64,000 nt of DNA, taken from positions 2,480,001 to 2,544,000 of the forward strand of contig NC_021663.1 of assembly GCF_000418365.1 (NCBI RefSeq), in the 5' to 3' direction. Under the pieces are notes generated by a model. The model was not told where the DNA came from and searched no databases. It saw only the letters and a program-made list of their open reading frames with translations. Shown here in pieces: positions 36,870 through 45,223 of this stretch. Every line of letters begins with the position of its first letter. The first letter of the stretch is position 1. This stretch comes from Corynebacterium terpenotabidum Y-11 (lineage in GTDB: Bacteria > Actinomycetota > Actinomycetes > Mycobacteriales > Mycobacteriaceae). The position numbers and the translations under genes were made by a program.

Positions 36870-37232
36870 CAGGATCCGTCCACCATGGCCGGGGAATGCA
36901 GCTCGGCGGCGAGGGAGCGCCGATGCTGCAGCACCGTCCGTTGACTGCGAGTGAAAGGCAGTACCGGGATCAGCCCCATGCACTGCGGAGTTCCGGTCGT
37001 CATGTCTTCGGAGGCTACTCCGGATCGGGTGGGAGGAATCCCCCTTTCGGGCCGGGAGCGCCCGGTCCCGCCACCACGTCACCACCCATCACCGCCACCC
37101 CCGCACCCGCACCCCCGACGGCGCAAAGTGAGGGCAGGCTTTCCTATTGGTTCAGCCTAGTGTACTTTCTGTAATGCCAGATAGCAGTCCGGCGACAGCC
37201 GGAGCAGATTCCCCTAGATCGGAGTTCCCCGC
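36870..37232. other. 363-bp region without a recognised gene
   Basis: No credible coding frame. The left 250 bases show nothing notable beyond C-rich sequence. The right end holds an iron-box candidate, a promoter and the ribosome-binding site of the short peptide gene at 37233. Confidence 0.6.
37129..37147 (+). promoter_or_regulatory. Candidate DtxR iron box upstream of the 39-residue peptide gene
   Basis: TGAGGGCAGGCTTTCCTAT matches the DtxR consensus at 13 of 19 positions and keeps the full AGG..AG.CT..CCT core. It overlaps the -35 (TTTCCT, 37140-37145) of a promoter whose extended -10, TG then TACTTT (37163-37168), is 17 bp away. Confidence 0.6.
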
Positions 37233-37352
37233 ATGGACGTCATCGTTTCCTCCCTCGAAAACACCCTCAGCGTTACCTCTCGCGCCCTCACCGCAATCTT
37301 CGCTGTTGTTGTGGAATATCTCACCGCTGCCGCCGGTTCCTTCTCCGCGTAG
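37233..37352 (+). CDS. 39-residue amphipathic peptide of the MDVIV type (PorA-like candidate)
   Basis: Very short gene: 39 residues beginning MDVIVSSLENTL and ending AAAGSFSA, predicted as a single helix with hydrophobic stretches, few charges and several Ser/Thr. It shares MDVIV-[S/T]-S and a similar length with the gene at 40232-40354. Translation signals are good: GGAG 8 bases before the ATG, an iron-box-overlapping promoter upstream, and a strong terminator 40 bases after the stop. Corynebacterial wall channel peptides PorA and PorH are this size and lack signal peptides, so a mycomembrane channel or surface-active peptide is the working idea; not shown. Confidence 0.7.
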   Translation: MDVIVSSLENTLSVTSRALTAIFAVVVEYLTAAAGSFSA

Positions 37353-37390
37353 GCGAGGTCTTCAGGGCAACCACGTCCACCGCGCTGACG

Positions 37391-37430
37391 ACAGATCCCC
37401 CGGTTCCGGTCAGGGACCCGGGGGATCTGT
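37391..37430 (+). terminator. Strong terminator after the 39-residue peptide gene
   Basis: ACAGATCCCCCGG pairs perfectly with CCGGGGGATCTGT around a 14-base loop, followed by CGTTT. The position, 40 bases after the stop, supports the peptide gene as a real single transcription unit. Confidence 0.8.
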
Positions 37431-37512
37431 CGTTTCCGCCTCCGGAGCGCGCTCGGCGGGTGCGTGCCGGGCATGGGCGCCGGGCATGGGCGCCGGGACC
37501 CGTCGCAGTCTC

Positions 37513-38511
37513 TCAGTACCGCTGCAGCAACCTGGTGGCCTCATCGGCCAGCCGGTGCACCACATCGGCGGCGGGAGCCTGCTGCCGGACCAGGCCGACG
37601 GACTGCCCGGCGTGGAGCTTCACCTCGTCGGCGTACTCCCCGCCGACAGCGCGGGCGGCGACAAGTTCCTCGTCCATCACGGCCGGGTTCCCCTCGTACC
37701 GGTCAACGAAGGCGTTGCGGACCGTGCGGGTCGGCCAGCGTGCAATGTCCCAGGCCTGCCCCTCTGCCCGGTCGTAGATCCCGGTGAGGACAGTCGACCC
37801 GCTGCCGGCCTTCACGACGGCGGCGCGCAGGTCCTCACCCCCTTCGGCTTCGGGGGACGCCAGCAACGCGGTCCCGATCCACGCCCCGTCCGCACCGGCG
37901 GCGAGCACGGCCGCGACACCCCGACCGGTGCCGATACCTCCGGCGACGACGACGGGAACACCAGGCGCCTGAACCGAGGTGAAGTCGAGGACCTCCTGCA
38001 TGAGCGGCAGGGTGCCGAGGCGTCCGGTGTGCCCGCCGGAATCGGTGCCCTGAACGCAGAGCACGTCGACATCGGCGGCGAGGGCCTGCCGGACCTCCAG
38101 CATGTCGTTGACCGGGGCGACGACGCTGATCCCGGCCGCGTGTGCCGCCGGCACCCAGGGGGCGGGGTCGCCGAAGGCGAGGGAGAGGACGGTCGGATTG
38201 GCGGCGAGGGCCGCGTCGAAGACCGCGGAGGTCCCCTCGGATTCCCCGGACGCTGCGGCCTCGGCATCCAGTGCCCAGACCATCAGCCCGATGCCGAAGT
38301 TGCCGGCCGTGCCAGCGGTCTCGGCTTCCGCGGCGATCCATTCCGGAGTGGTTCCGGCGCCGACACCGATCATGCCGAGCCCGCCGGCAGCACTGACGGC
38401 GGCGGCGAGGCGTCCTCCCGCCCGCCCTGCCATAGGAGCGCCGATGAGGGGAAGTGAGATACCCCAGAGCCTCGTGAGCCGGGTGTCAAGGACGTTCGCG
38501 TGGTCGACCAC
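37513..38511 (-). CDS. Nitronate monooxygenase (2-nitropropane dioxygenase family)
   Basis: 332 residues, FMN TIM barrel. PLIGAPMAGRAGGRLAAAVS at the start, QGTDSGGHTGR in the middle (active-site His region) and VVVAGGIGTGRGVAAVLAAGADGAWIGTALL (FMN phosphate binding) are the family signatures. It oxidises alkyl nitronates or related toxic nitro compounds. GGAAGGGGAG precedes GTG 38511. It has no partner genes here; an enoyl-ACP-reductase-II role cannot be excluded. Confidence 0.85.
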   Translation of the reverse strand: MVDHANVLDTRLTRLWGISLPLIGAPMAGRAGGRLAAAVSAAGGLGMIGVGAGTTPEWIAAEAETAGTAGNFGIGLMVWALDAEAAASGESEGTSAVFDAALAANPTVLSLAFGDPAPWVPAAHAAGISVVAPVNDMLEVRQALAADVDVLCVQGTDSGGHTGRLGTLPLMQEVLDFTSVQAPGVPVVVAGGIGTGRGVAAVLAAGADGAWIGTALLASPEAEGGEDLRAAVVKAGSGSTVLTGIYDRAEGQAWDIARWPTRTVRNAFVDRYEGNPAVMDEELVAARAVGGEYADEVKLHAGQSVGLVRQQAPAADVVHRLADEATRLLQRY

Positions 38512-38623
38512 AGGTGGTCTCCCCTTCCGTCGGTGTGCTGATTGTCATCGTTCGGATCGGATCATGCGTTCGACAAGTTTAGCGTGTCCGCCTCACCACC
38601 TCCGACGCGTACTGTGGGTTGCC

Positions 38624-38944
38624 ATGGATATGACACTCAAGAATGCGAAAGACGTGAACACCGCCTCCCTGGTCGGTCTGGGCCTGATCGGCGGGTGGCT
38701 GACCGCCAAGGAGACCGGTATCCGCCCGCTGGGCACCGTGCCGATGGTCGCTGCGCTGGGCTGGGCGAACCGGACCTGGGTCGCCAAGGGTGGCGCCCCG
38801 CTGGCCGTCGGACTGACCGCCGGGTTCCTCGGCGCCTTCGGCGTCTCCCATCCGCTGGCGAAGAAGATCGGTGCCTGGCCGTCGGTCATCGCCGTCACCA
38901 CGGCGGCGGCCGGTGCCGCCTACCTCCTGTCGGACGCGAAGTAG
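38624..38944 (+). CDS. Small membrane protein of unknown function
   Basis: 106 residues, about three to four hydrophobic segments (SLVGLGLIGGWLTA, LGTVPMVAALGWANRTW, LAVGLTAGFLGAFGVSHPLA, SVIAVTTAAAGAAYLL), few charged residues and a short lysine-containing C-terminus. Not recognised. TACTGT (38610-38615) is 8 bases before ATG 38624, which makes the start secure and suggests a leaderless mRNA. Convergent with the flavodoxin-like gene, with a 15-base gap. Confidence 0.65.
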   Translation: MDMTLKNAKDVNTASLVGLGLIGGWLTAKETGIRPLGTVPMVAALGWANRTWVAKGGAPLAVGLTAGFLGAFGVSHPLAKKIGAWPSVIAVTTAAAGAAYLLSDAK

Positions 38945-38959
38945 CCGGTCGATCTCCGC

Positions 38960-39460
38960 TCAGTCGAGCGCCGCGTACCAGGCTCCGACCGTGTTCTCGG
39001 CGAGGGCCCGGAGGTCGTCGCTGTGCGGGACAGGATCCCCGGTGAAGCACACCGGGGAGGACGCCATCGTCCACCCGTAGCCGGTGGTGATGGCGTCCAT
39101 CGCTTTCTGCGCCCCGGTCGTGTCGTAGCCGCCACGGATCCAGTAGCCGAAGGGGACGGCGCGGGCGGTGTAGCTCTCATCCGTGGTGACCTGCAGGTAC
39201 GTCGAATCGAAATAGTGCTTCAGGGCACCGGAGATGTAGCCGAAGTTGGCGGAGGTGCCGAAGAGCAGGGCGGACGCCCCGAGGAGTTCGGTGGCGTCCG
39301 GCTCCAGCGCATCGCGCTCCCGGACCTCCAAGTGACGCTCGGCGGGGAGCGTGGCGTTGATCTCGGCGGCGGCCGCCTCAGCGGCACGCAGGACCGTGTC
39401 CGTGGCGGCGCGGAGCGTGTGGGTGGGGCTGTGGTGGACGACGAGCAGACAGGGACGCAT
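38960..39460 (-). CDS. Flavodoxin-fold NAD(P)H:FMN reductase-like protein
   Basis: 166 residues. The N-terminal strand and phosphate loop (CLLVVHHSPTHTLR), then ALLFGTSANFGYISGALKHYFDSTY, are typical of flavodoxin-fold reductases binding FMN. It probably acts as a cytosolic flavin or quinone reductase. ATG 39460 begins directly at the first strand; an in-frame ATG at 39496 would add 12 residues. Divergent from the gamma carbonic anhydrase gene. Confidence 0.75.
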   Translation of the reverse strand: MRPCLLVVHHSPTHTLRAATDTVLRAAEAAAAEINATLPAERHLEVRERDALEPDATELLGASALLFGTSANFGYISGALKHYFDSTYLQVTTDESYTARAVPFGYWIRGGYDTTGAQKAMDAITTGYGWTMASSPVCFTGDPVPHSDDLRALAENTVGAWYAALD

Positions 39461-39518
39461 GTCTCCATCATGGGGCTGACGGTGGCCGAAGTCCATGCCG
39501 GATGGTTAGCCTGGAGAT

Positions 39519-40097
39519 ATGAGCACCTCCCGGTCACCACGCACCTCCGGTCCGCTGATCCTCCCCTTCAACGGGGTCGCACCGAGGATCCACCGGTCCG
39601 CCTATATCGCCCCGGATGCCGTCATCGTCGGGGACGTCCTGATCGACGAGGATGCGTCGGTCTTCTACGGGGTGGTGGTCCGGGCCGATGTCGGGTCGAT
39701 CCGCATCGGAAAGCGGACGAACATCCAGGACAATTCGGTGGTCCACACCGAAGCCGGAAGTCCGACCGTCATCGGCGACGATGTCACCGTCGGCCACCAG
39801 GCCCTCGTCCATGCCTGCACCATCGGTGACGGCACGCTGGTGGGGATGCAGTCAGCCTTGCTCAGCCGCTCGACGATCGGCTCCGGATGCATCATCGGCG
39901 GTGGCGCGGTCGTGTTGGAGGGGCAGGAGATTCCGCCGGGGACCCTGGCTGCCGGGCTACCGGCGAAGGTCCGGCGGGAGTTGTCCGCCGAGGAACAGGA
40001 GCATCTGATCACCCATGCCGCCAAATATGTGGACCTGGCCCGGACACAGGCGGCCCCGGAGGACGCGCTGAGCCTCGACGAGGTCCACTTCAGCTGA
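39519..40097 (+). CDS. Gamma-carbonic-anhydrase-family protein
   Basis: 192 residues of left-handed beta-helix hexapeptide repeats. The metal-binding histidines of the family are seen in SVVHTE, VTVGHQALVHAC; GAVVLEGQEIPPGTLAAGLPAKVRREL is the standard C-terminal turn. May interconvert CO2 and bicarbonate, though many homologues are inactive. TAGCCT (39507-39512) with GGAG close by precedes ATG 39519 by 6 bases. Confidence 0.85.
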   Translation: MSTSRSPRTSGPLILPFNGVAPRIHRSAYIAPDAVIVGDVLIDEDASVFYGVVVRADVGSIRIGKRTNIQDNSVVHTEAGSPTVIGDDVTVGHQALVHACTIGDGTLVGMQSALLSRSTIGSGCIIGGGAVVLEGQEIPPGTLAAGLPAKVRRELSAEEQEHLITHAAKYVDLARTQAAPEDALSLDEVHFS

Positions 40098-40153
40098 GAC
40101 ACCACCCGGTTCGTCAACCAACCCGTCACCCAGCCCCACCCGCTCGATAACGA

Positions 40154-40184
40154 AAGAACCCGCACCAGAGCGGTGCGGGTTCTT
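40154..40184. terminator. Bidirectional terminator
   Basis: AAGAACCCGCACC pairs perfectly with GGTGCGGGTTCTT around a 5-base loop, with A/T ends on both sides. It serves the gamma-carbonic-anhydrase gene on the plus strand and the short-peptide operon on the minus strand. Confidence 0.88.
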
Positions 40185-40231
40185 CGTGTGCAGGCCGAGC
40201 CGGGAGTGTGCCCCAGCGGTGCCCGGACAGA

Positions 40232-40354
40232 CTACTCGTGGACCGGAATGCCCAGGAAGCTGCCGATCGTGTACAGGAGAGCACGGGCAATGCCCATGAA
40301 TCCGGTGTAGACGGTGGTGAGCGCCTCACCGGCGGAAGTGACGATGACGTCCAT
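40232..40354 (-). CDS. 40-residue amphipathic peptide of the MDVIV type (PorA-like candidate)
   Basis: 40 residues beginning MDVIVTSAGEALT and ending FLGIPVHE. It shares the MDVIV-[T/S]-S start with the peptide at 37233-37352, a match too specific for chance in frames this short. Helical and mostly hydrophobic with a few charged residues; no signal peptide. AAAGG 9 bases before the ATG. It is the second gene of a two-peptide unit (first at 40423-40545), ending at a perfect terminator. The two-gene arrangement of tiny peptides recalls porH-porA of C. glutamicum; homology is not demonstrated. Confidence 0.7.
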   Translation of the reverse strand: MDVIVTSAGEALTTVYTGFMGIARALLYTIGSFLGIPVHE

Positions 40355-40422
40355 GATTCATGACCTTTCGTAGGCCCGGGTGTCCGGAACGGAACCCCGG
40401 GAGAGAAGAAGTGGGAGGGGTA

Positions 40423-40545
40423 TTACTCGGAGGCGCTGCCCGTGATGCCACGGACGGTCTTGATGCCGACGATCAGCATGTTCTGGAGGAAGCGGCCACC
40501 TTCGGTGAGGAGGTCAGCAATCAGGTCAGCGGTAGCCTGGATCAT
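40423..40545 (-). CDS. 40-residue helical peptide, first gene of the short-peptide operon
   Basis: 40 residues beginning MIQATADLIADLL and ending GITGSASE. It has an amphipathic N-terminal helix with acidic residues, a central hydrophobic stretch (FLQNMLIVGI) and a Lys/Arg pair. Unlike its neighbour it lacks the MDVIV start. GAAAGG 6 bases before the ATG, almost the same ribosome-binding sequence as the next gene. The partner of a hetero-oligomeric channel (PorH/PorA style) or of a two-component surface-active peptide is a reasonable guess only. Confidence 0.62.
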   Translation of the reverse strand: MIQATADLIADLLTEGGRFLQNMLIVGIKTVRGITGSASE

Positions 40546-40940
40546 GTCGTGCCTTTCGGATGTGGGGTCCCGGTCCCCGGCGGCGGCGAGTATGCCGCCG
40601 GAGCCAGCTGCACCGAGAGGAAGGAACGGCGACCGCACCGCAGGCACCGCACCTTATTAATATCTCAGGTTCTGCGGATCAACTCCGCCGGGAAGATGTG
40701 TTCTTTCAGACCGAAAATCTAGCAGACTAGAGAAGCTAGGCAAACCTTATCTTGCGGTGCCCTACCCCCGTATTTCGATCACTTCCCCGGAATGATCTGC
40801 GTTCACCGCTGCACGTCCTGCCCTTTTGTCCCCATATGTAACCTTCGTCACTTCTACGCGAAACGCCGTACAGCTACCCCCGTTCATGACAGGGTGACCG
40901 AACCCGGTCCCGCTCCCCCGGGGGGTTCTCCCCGAGGGAC
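40546..40940. other. 395-bp region: short-peptide promoter, leader and spacer
   Basis: On the minus strand, TTTGCC (40739-40744), 17 bp, TAGATT (40716-40721) forms a promoter for the peptide operon, with a leader of about 160 bases that contains a GC-rich hairpin at 40577-40601 (CCGGCGGC/GCCGCCGG) and an AT-rich patch at 40654-40662. From 40750 to 40940 nothing is recognised; no terminator of the permease gene is evident. Confidence 0.55.
40731..40749 (+). promoter_or_regulatory. Candidate DtxR iron box on the short-peptide operon promoter
   Basis: AGAAGCTAGGCAAACCTTA matches the DtxR consensus at 13 of 19 positions (TAGGC and AACCT.A intact). It contains the -35 TTTGCC of the promoter that reads leftward to the two 40-residue peptide genes. 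Confidence 0.55.
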
Positions 40941-42638
40941 CTATTCCGTCGGCGGTTCGGCCGGCAGCACGTGCTCCCCGGACATGTCGAGGGTGAGGGC
41001 GAGCGATGACACGTACTGCGTCCCCCCGTCCGGCCCCGGGAGCGCCGAGGCGACCATGTCCGGACGCTCACAGGACTCTCCGGTCAGCGCACAGGTCAGG
41101 CGGTCATCGACCGGGTTCCCGTCGGCGTCGAACATCGGGAGGTCGATACCGTCGTCGGAGCGTCGCAGATACCAGCGTCCCTTCGTGACGACAGCCGTGA
41201 CCGGGGTGACAACCACCGCGATCAGGGCGGCGAACAGCGGCGAGAAGGCGGCGACACCGTCGCCGAAGGCGCCGAAGAACATGGCGACCGAGATACCGCC
41301 GGACAGTGCGACGGAGATCAGCCCAACCGGGTTCCAGTCGTAAAGCATGCCGCGACGGAACTCCGGGACCTTCGGGGAAATCCCCAGCAGGTACTTGTTG
41401 ACCACGATGTCTGCGGCGACGGTGAAGATCCAGGCGATGGCGAGATTCGAGTAGAAGCTCAGCACGAAGCTCAGGACGCTGAACATGTTGAACTCCATCA
41501 GCGCCAGGGAGATGCCGACATTGAAGACCACGAACCAGACCCGTCCCGGGTACTTCTTGAACGACCGGGAGTAGATGTTCGTCCAGGCCAGGGATCCGCA
41601 GTAGGCGTTGGTGGTGTTGATCTTGATCTGGGAAATGACCACGAGGATCACCGCGAGCGTCGTCGCGAGCCAGCCCGGCATCATCTGGTTGTACTCACTC
41701 ATGAACTGGTTGACCGGTTCGATGGCGATGTCGGTCTCCTGGCCGAGCACGGAAATCATGTAGACCGCGAGGAAGATGCCGATGATCTGCTTGATCGCGC
41801 CGAGAACCACCCAGCCGGGTCCACCGCAGATCACCGCGGCCCACCAGGACTTCCGGTTGGCGGCAGTCTTCGGCGGCATGAAGCGGAGATAGTCGATGTT
41901 CTCGGCGATCTGGGCGGTCAGTGACAGGCAGACGCCGGCGGCGAGCATCATCGCGGCGAAGGAGACAGACTTGTCGTCCTGTCCGGTGTAGTCGAGGAAG
42001 GTGCCGACCGAACCCGGTTCCTGGATGACCAGCACGATCAGCGGGACGAACATCATCACCAGCCACAGCGGGTTGGTCCAGGAGTGCAGCTTCGACAACA
42101 GCTTCATACCGTAGATGACCAGTGGAATGATCATCAGCGAACTCACCGCGTAACCGATCCACAGCGGGATGTTGAGCCCGACCTTCAACCCCTGCGCCAT
42201 GATCGCCCCCTCAGTGGCGAAGAGGATGAAGGTGAAGGACACGAAGATGAGGTTGGTGATGATCGACCCCTTGTACCCGAAGCCGGAGCCACGGGTAATG
42301 AGGTCCAGGTCGATATTGAACCGGGCGGCGTAGTACGCCAACGGGAAGCTGGAGATGAAGATGAGCACCGCAGCGATGAGGACGCCACCGATGGCATTGA
42401 CGGTGCCGTGCTGCACACCGATCGTCGCACCGATGGAGAAGTCGGCGAGGTAGGCGATCCCGCCGAGGGCACTGGCCGCGACGGCGGCGGGCGTCCATCT
42501 CCGGTAGTGACGCGGAGCGAAGCGCAGCGAGAAGTCCTCGGCGCCGACCGGTGCAGCGTGGTCGACGGCAGATGCTGGAGAGGAGGATCCTGCCCCGGCA
42601 GAGGCGGGGTCAGCAGAGACGGTCGTTGTCTGGGTCAT
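40941..42638 (-). CDS. NCS1-family purine/cytosine-type permease
   Basis: 565 residues, about twelve membrane helices. Typical NCS1 phrases are ATIGVQHGTVNAIGG, SLTAQIAENIDYLRFMPPK and INTTNAYCGSLAWTN. It imports a nucleobase or a related ureide together with a cation. A roughly 90-residue cytoplasmic tail ends with a Cys-containing segment (LTCALTGESCERPDMV) that is not part of the transporter core. ATG 42638 starts MTQTTTVSADP; a longer frame to 42692 has no support. Lies downstream of ureD on the same strand, 145 bases away, so the substrate may feed urea production. Confidence 0.82.
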   Translation of the reverse strand: MTQTTTVSADPASAGAGSSSPASAVDHAAPVGAEDFSLRFAPRHYRRWTPAAVAASALGGIAYLADFSIGATIGVQHGTVNAIGGVLIAAVLIFISSFPLAYYAARFNIDLDLITRGSGFGYKGSIITNLIFVSFTFILFATEGAIMAQGLKVGLNIPLWIGYAVSSLMIIPLVIYGMKLLSKLHSWTNPLWLVMMFVPLIVLVIQEPGSVGTFLDYTGQDDKSVSFAAMMLAAGVCLSLTAQIAENIDYLRFMPPKTAANRKSWWAAVICGGPGWVVLGAIKQIIGIFLAVYMISVLGQETDIAIEPVNQFMSEYNQMMPGWLATTLAVILVVISQIKINTTNAYCGSLAWTNIYSRSFKKYPGRVWFVVFNVGISLALMEFNMFSVLSFVLSFYSNLAIAWIFTVAADIVVNKYLLGISPKVPEFRRGMLYDWNPVGLISVALSGGISVAMFFGAFGDGVAAFSPLFAALIAVVVTPVTAVVTKGRWYLRRSDDGIDLPMFDADGNPVDDRLTCALTGESCERPDMVASALPGPDGGTQYVSSLALTLDMSGEHVLPAEPPTE

Positions 42639-42783
42639 GGAAAGCAACGCTAAGGACGGGACATTGCATGCTGACGACACAGAATGTTTCAACCATGGTG
42701 CTAAACAGCATTCACCCTGGTGTTCCGGTTACCACCGTGTATCAGGGTGGACGACGCGGGCCGTGCGACTACCGGCGGGACCC

Positions 42784-43788
42784 TCACATCCGTCGCAGGT
42801 CGATCGCGGGCCGACCGAGCAGTCGCGTGCGCGCCAGGCTGTGCAGGGCGTCCACGATGGTACGCACCGCGACAGGATCCTCGCCGGCGACACGGACGGT
42901 GATCCCGGCGTCACCGACCATGGTGGATGCGGCGGCAGTCAGCTCGGCGGCATCAACACCGGAACACAGCTCCACCAGGAGGGCCCGCAGGTCGCCAAGC
43001 AGTTCCGTGACCACCGTCGACCGGCCGGCGTCCGGCTGCCCCAGTGGCGGAACGATGAGCGCCGTGCCCCACACCGGCCACCGTGACAGCAGCATCTCGG
43101 AACGCCCCGTCCCCGCCCCGACGACGATCAACGAATCCGAGAGCAGCGGACGCCCGCCCCGGGTCACCCGCCAGCACTGGCCGAACGCGTCGAACAGGTC
43201 ACGCTCCCCCCGGGCCAGACGCCCGGTGAGGATGACGTCCGCGGCGAGCAGCGTCGCAGAATCCGCCATCGACACCTCGGTGACCTGCAGGAGCCGGGAC
43301 CCGGCGAAGAGGATGTTCTGCCCCGGGAGATACTCGCACACCGCGTCCGAACCGACCTCGAGACTGATCCACTGCGTCGCCAGGCCGGCGTTCATCCGGT
43401 GTACCGGGGTACCCGCCGGCGTAGTCACTGTCGCCCGGGCACCGGACTCGAGACGGATCCGCTGCCGCATCCGGTCATTCTGCGCCAGCCCCCCGCCGGT
43501 GGAACGGACATAGACGAATGCCTCACCGGGATCGCGTGCGTCGATATAGAGCGGCCGGGTGAACTGCATCGGCGCCTTGACGAACCGTGCGGTCACTCCG
43601 CTCTTCGTCACCGGGGACGCGGCGTCCGCCCCGAGGGTGAGGTCGAGGACGCCGACCTTGCCAGGACGTCCGACCGGTTGGACACCGTCGGCGTCCGCCC
43701 CGGGAAGGTCCCGGAACTCCCACGGCAACGGCGGAGTGAGCGCCGCCGGGTCGAGGCGGGCAGCGGACGGCGACGCGGGCAGGCTCAC
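42784..43788 (-). CDS. ureD: Urease accessory protein UreD
   Basis: 334 residues. The N-terminal APMQFTRPLYIDARDPGEAFVYV and AVCEYLPGQNILFAGSRLLQ are characteristic of UreD/UreH, the scaffold that joins UreF and UreG on apo-urease to deliver nickel. Its ATG overlaps the ureG stop by four bases. Last gene of the operon; no clear terminator follows. Confidence 0.9.
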   Translation of the reverse strand: MSLPASPSAARLDPAALTPPLPWEFRDLPGADADGVQPVGRPGKVGVLDLTLGADAASPVTKSGVTARFVKAPMQFTRPLYIDARDPGEAFVYVRSTGGGLAQNDRMRQRIRLESGARATVTTPAGTPVHRMNAGLATQWISLEVGSDAVCEYLPGQNILFAGSRLLQVTEVSMADSATLLAADVILTGRLARGERDLFDAFGQCWRVTRGGRPLLSDSLIVVGAGTGRSEMLLSRWPVWGTALIVPPLGQPDAGRSTVVTELLGDLRALLVELCSGVDAAELTAAASTMVGDAGITVRVAGEDPVAVRTIVDALHSLARTRLLGRPAIDLRRM

Positions 43789-44435
43789 GCCCGGTACTCC
43801 TCCAGCGTCGTGGCAAGGTCGGCGATGCCCCGTCCGGCCAGGCAGTCGGTGAGCACGACCGGTTTCCCGCCGCGTACCGCGATCGCGTCCCGGTTCATGA
43901 TGTCCAGGTCACAGCGCACGTACTGGGCGATATCGGTCTTGTTGATCACCAGGATGTCGGATTCGGTGATCCCCGGCCCCCGCTTCTTCGGCATCTTCTG
44001 GCCCTCGGCGGTGTCCAGGACGAAGACGAAGACGTCGACCAGCGCCGGGGAGAAGGTCAGCGTGAGATTGTCACCGCCGGATTCGAAGAAGATCGTGTCG
44101 ATCTCGGGGTGCTCGTCGATGAGGTCCGCGGCAGCCATGAGGTTCATCGTCGGGTCGTCCCGCACCGCGGTGTGCGGGCAGGAACCGGTCTCCACACCGA
44201 CGATCCGGTCGGCGGCGATGATGCCGTCGAGTTCCCGGCGGACATGGAGGGCGTCCTCCTGGGTGTAGATGTCGTTGGTGATGACGCCGACCTGGCGTCC
44301 CTCATCGACGAACAGGGGGACGAGTGCCTCGATCAACGCGGTCTTTCCGGAGCCGACGGGGCCGCCGATGCCGATACGCAGCGGGGACCCGGTGCCGGTG
44401 ACCGGATCTGACGGGTTCTGCGGAGTGGTGGTCAT
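43785..44435 (-). CDS. ureG: Urease accessory GTPase UreG
   Basis: 216 residues, SIMIBI GTPase. P-loop GIGGPVGSGKTALIEAL, ITNDIYTQEDA, the Cys-Pro-His metal site in VETGSCPHTAVRDDP, and VINKTDIAQYV. GTP hydrolysis drives nickel insertion into UreC. CPH binds Ni(II) or Zn(II) at the dimer interface. Gap of 43 bases to ureF containing a short direct repeat (CTACGGCAGTT twice). Confidence 0.95.
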   Translation of the reverse strand: MTTTPQNPSDPVTGTGSPLRIGIGGPVGSGKTALIEALVPLFVDEGRQVGVITNDIYTQEDALHVRRELDGIIAADRIVGVETGSCPHTAVRDDPTMNLMAAADLIDEHPEIDTIFFESGGDNLTLTFSPALVDVFVFVLDTAEGQKMPKKRGPGITESDILVINKTDIAQYVRCDLDIMNRDAIAVRGGKPVVLTDCLAGRGIADLATTLEEYRA

Positions 44436-44478
44436 GGTGTCCTTTCTACGGCAGTTCTACGGCAGTTCTACGACATTC

Positions 44479-45216
44479 CTACGACATGAAGAGGCGGGCG
44501 GGGGCCGTCTCATGGGCGGCGGAGGCGAGGTCGGAGCCGGGGCTGGCCCGGCCGAGCAGCTGCCAGTTGCCTGATTTCAGCAGGTCATCGGCCATATCAA
44601 CGCACTGGCGGGACAGCTCGGCGATGACCGGGTGGGCTGCGGTGATGGTCACCTGTGCCCCGATGTGATCGCACTGTCGCAGCCGCAGCGCCGCCCCGGC
44701 CCAGCCGACCGCCAGTCCGGTGAGTTCGGTGGCCACGGCCTGCTCCGCGGTCAGGCCGTGGGAGGAGTGGATGAGCCCGGCGACGACGGCCTGGTTACCG
44801 GGGGTCTCTTTCCCCGCCACCGCAGCGGCGTAGGCCCGTACCGCTGCCGACTGCCGGATGCCGAGCCGGATCTCGACATCGGTGGTGACCTGCAGCATCT
44901 GTCGTCCGACCCGGGTGGACGCGCGGCGCAGTTCGTGGGTGACCTTCGTCGCCGCCAGTTCGTGGTCAAGCGTGAGGAGGGTATCCAGGTCGGAGCGATT
45001 CGCGGCCAGGACCGCGGCCACGGCCGTCGCCACTCCGTCGCCGGGTGCGGCGGTGTACCGCAGATGGTCGAGCAGTACCGCCGTGACCTGGTCGGCGCCG
45101 CTCACCCGGTGGGCCTGGACCAGTCCCTCCAGCCCGTGGGACAGGGTGTAGCGCCCCGACGGGTATGCCGAATCGGCGTAGGTCATCGCCTGGAGAAGCG
45201 GCAGCAGGGCGTCCAC
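44479..45216 (-). CDS. ureF: Urease accessory protein UreF
   Basis: 245 residues, all-helical. LLQAMTYADSAYPSGRYTLSHGLEGLVQ is the UreF N-terminal signature. It gates UreG within the activation complex. GTG 45216 is chosen: GAGG lies 5 bases before it and only 7 bases separate it from the ureC stop. In operons with UreE that gene normally sits between ureC and ureF; here there is no room for it. Confidence 0.9.
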   Translation of the reverse strand: MDALLPLLQAMTYADSAYPSGRYTLSHGLEGLVQAHRVSGADQVTAVLLDHLRYTAAPGDGVATAVAAVLAANRSDLDTLLTLDHELAATKVTHELRRASTRVGRQMLQVTTDVEIRLGIRQSAAVRAYAAAVAGKETPGNQAVVAGLIHSSHGLTAEQAVATELTGLAVGWAGAALRLRQCDHIGAQVTITAAHPVIAELSRQCVDMADDLLKSGNWQLLGRASPGSDLASAAHETAPARLFMS

Positions 45217-45223
45217 GGTCGCC

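Noticed and set aside
37147..37165. A second DtxR box in the sequence starting GGTTCAGCCTAGTG
   Set aside because: Only about 9 of 19 positions match; the overlapping box at 37129-37147 is clearly better.
36896..37174. 92-codon plus-strand frame before the short peptide gene
   Set aside because: Proline-rich with no conserved features, and it overlaps the iron box and promoter of the peptide gene.
42640..42760. AmtR or GlnR nitrogen-control site before the purine permease
   Set aside because: There are short TGTTT/AAACA arms around a CCATGG centre, but they do not fit the AmtR consensus as I know it, so no site is claimed.
45217..45223. ureE between ureC and ureF
   Set aside because: Only 7 bases separate the two genes, and no UreE-like sequence is elsewhere in the window.
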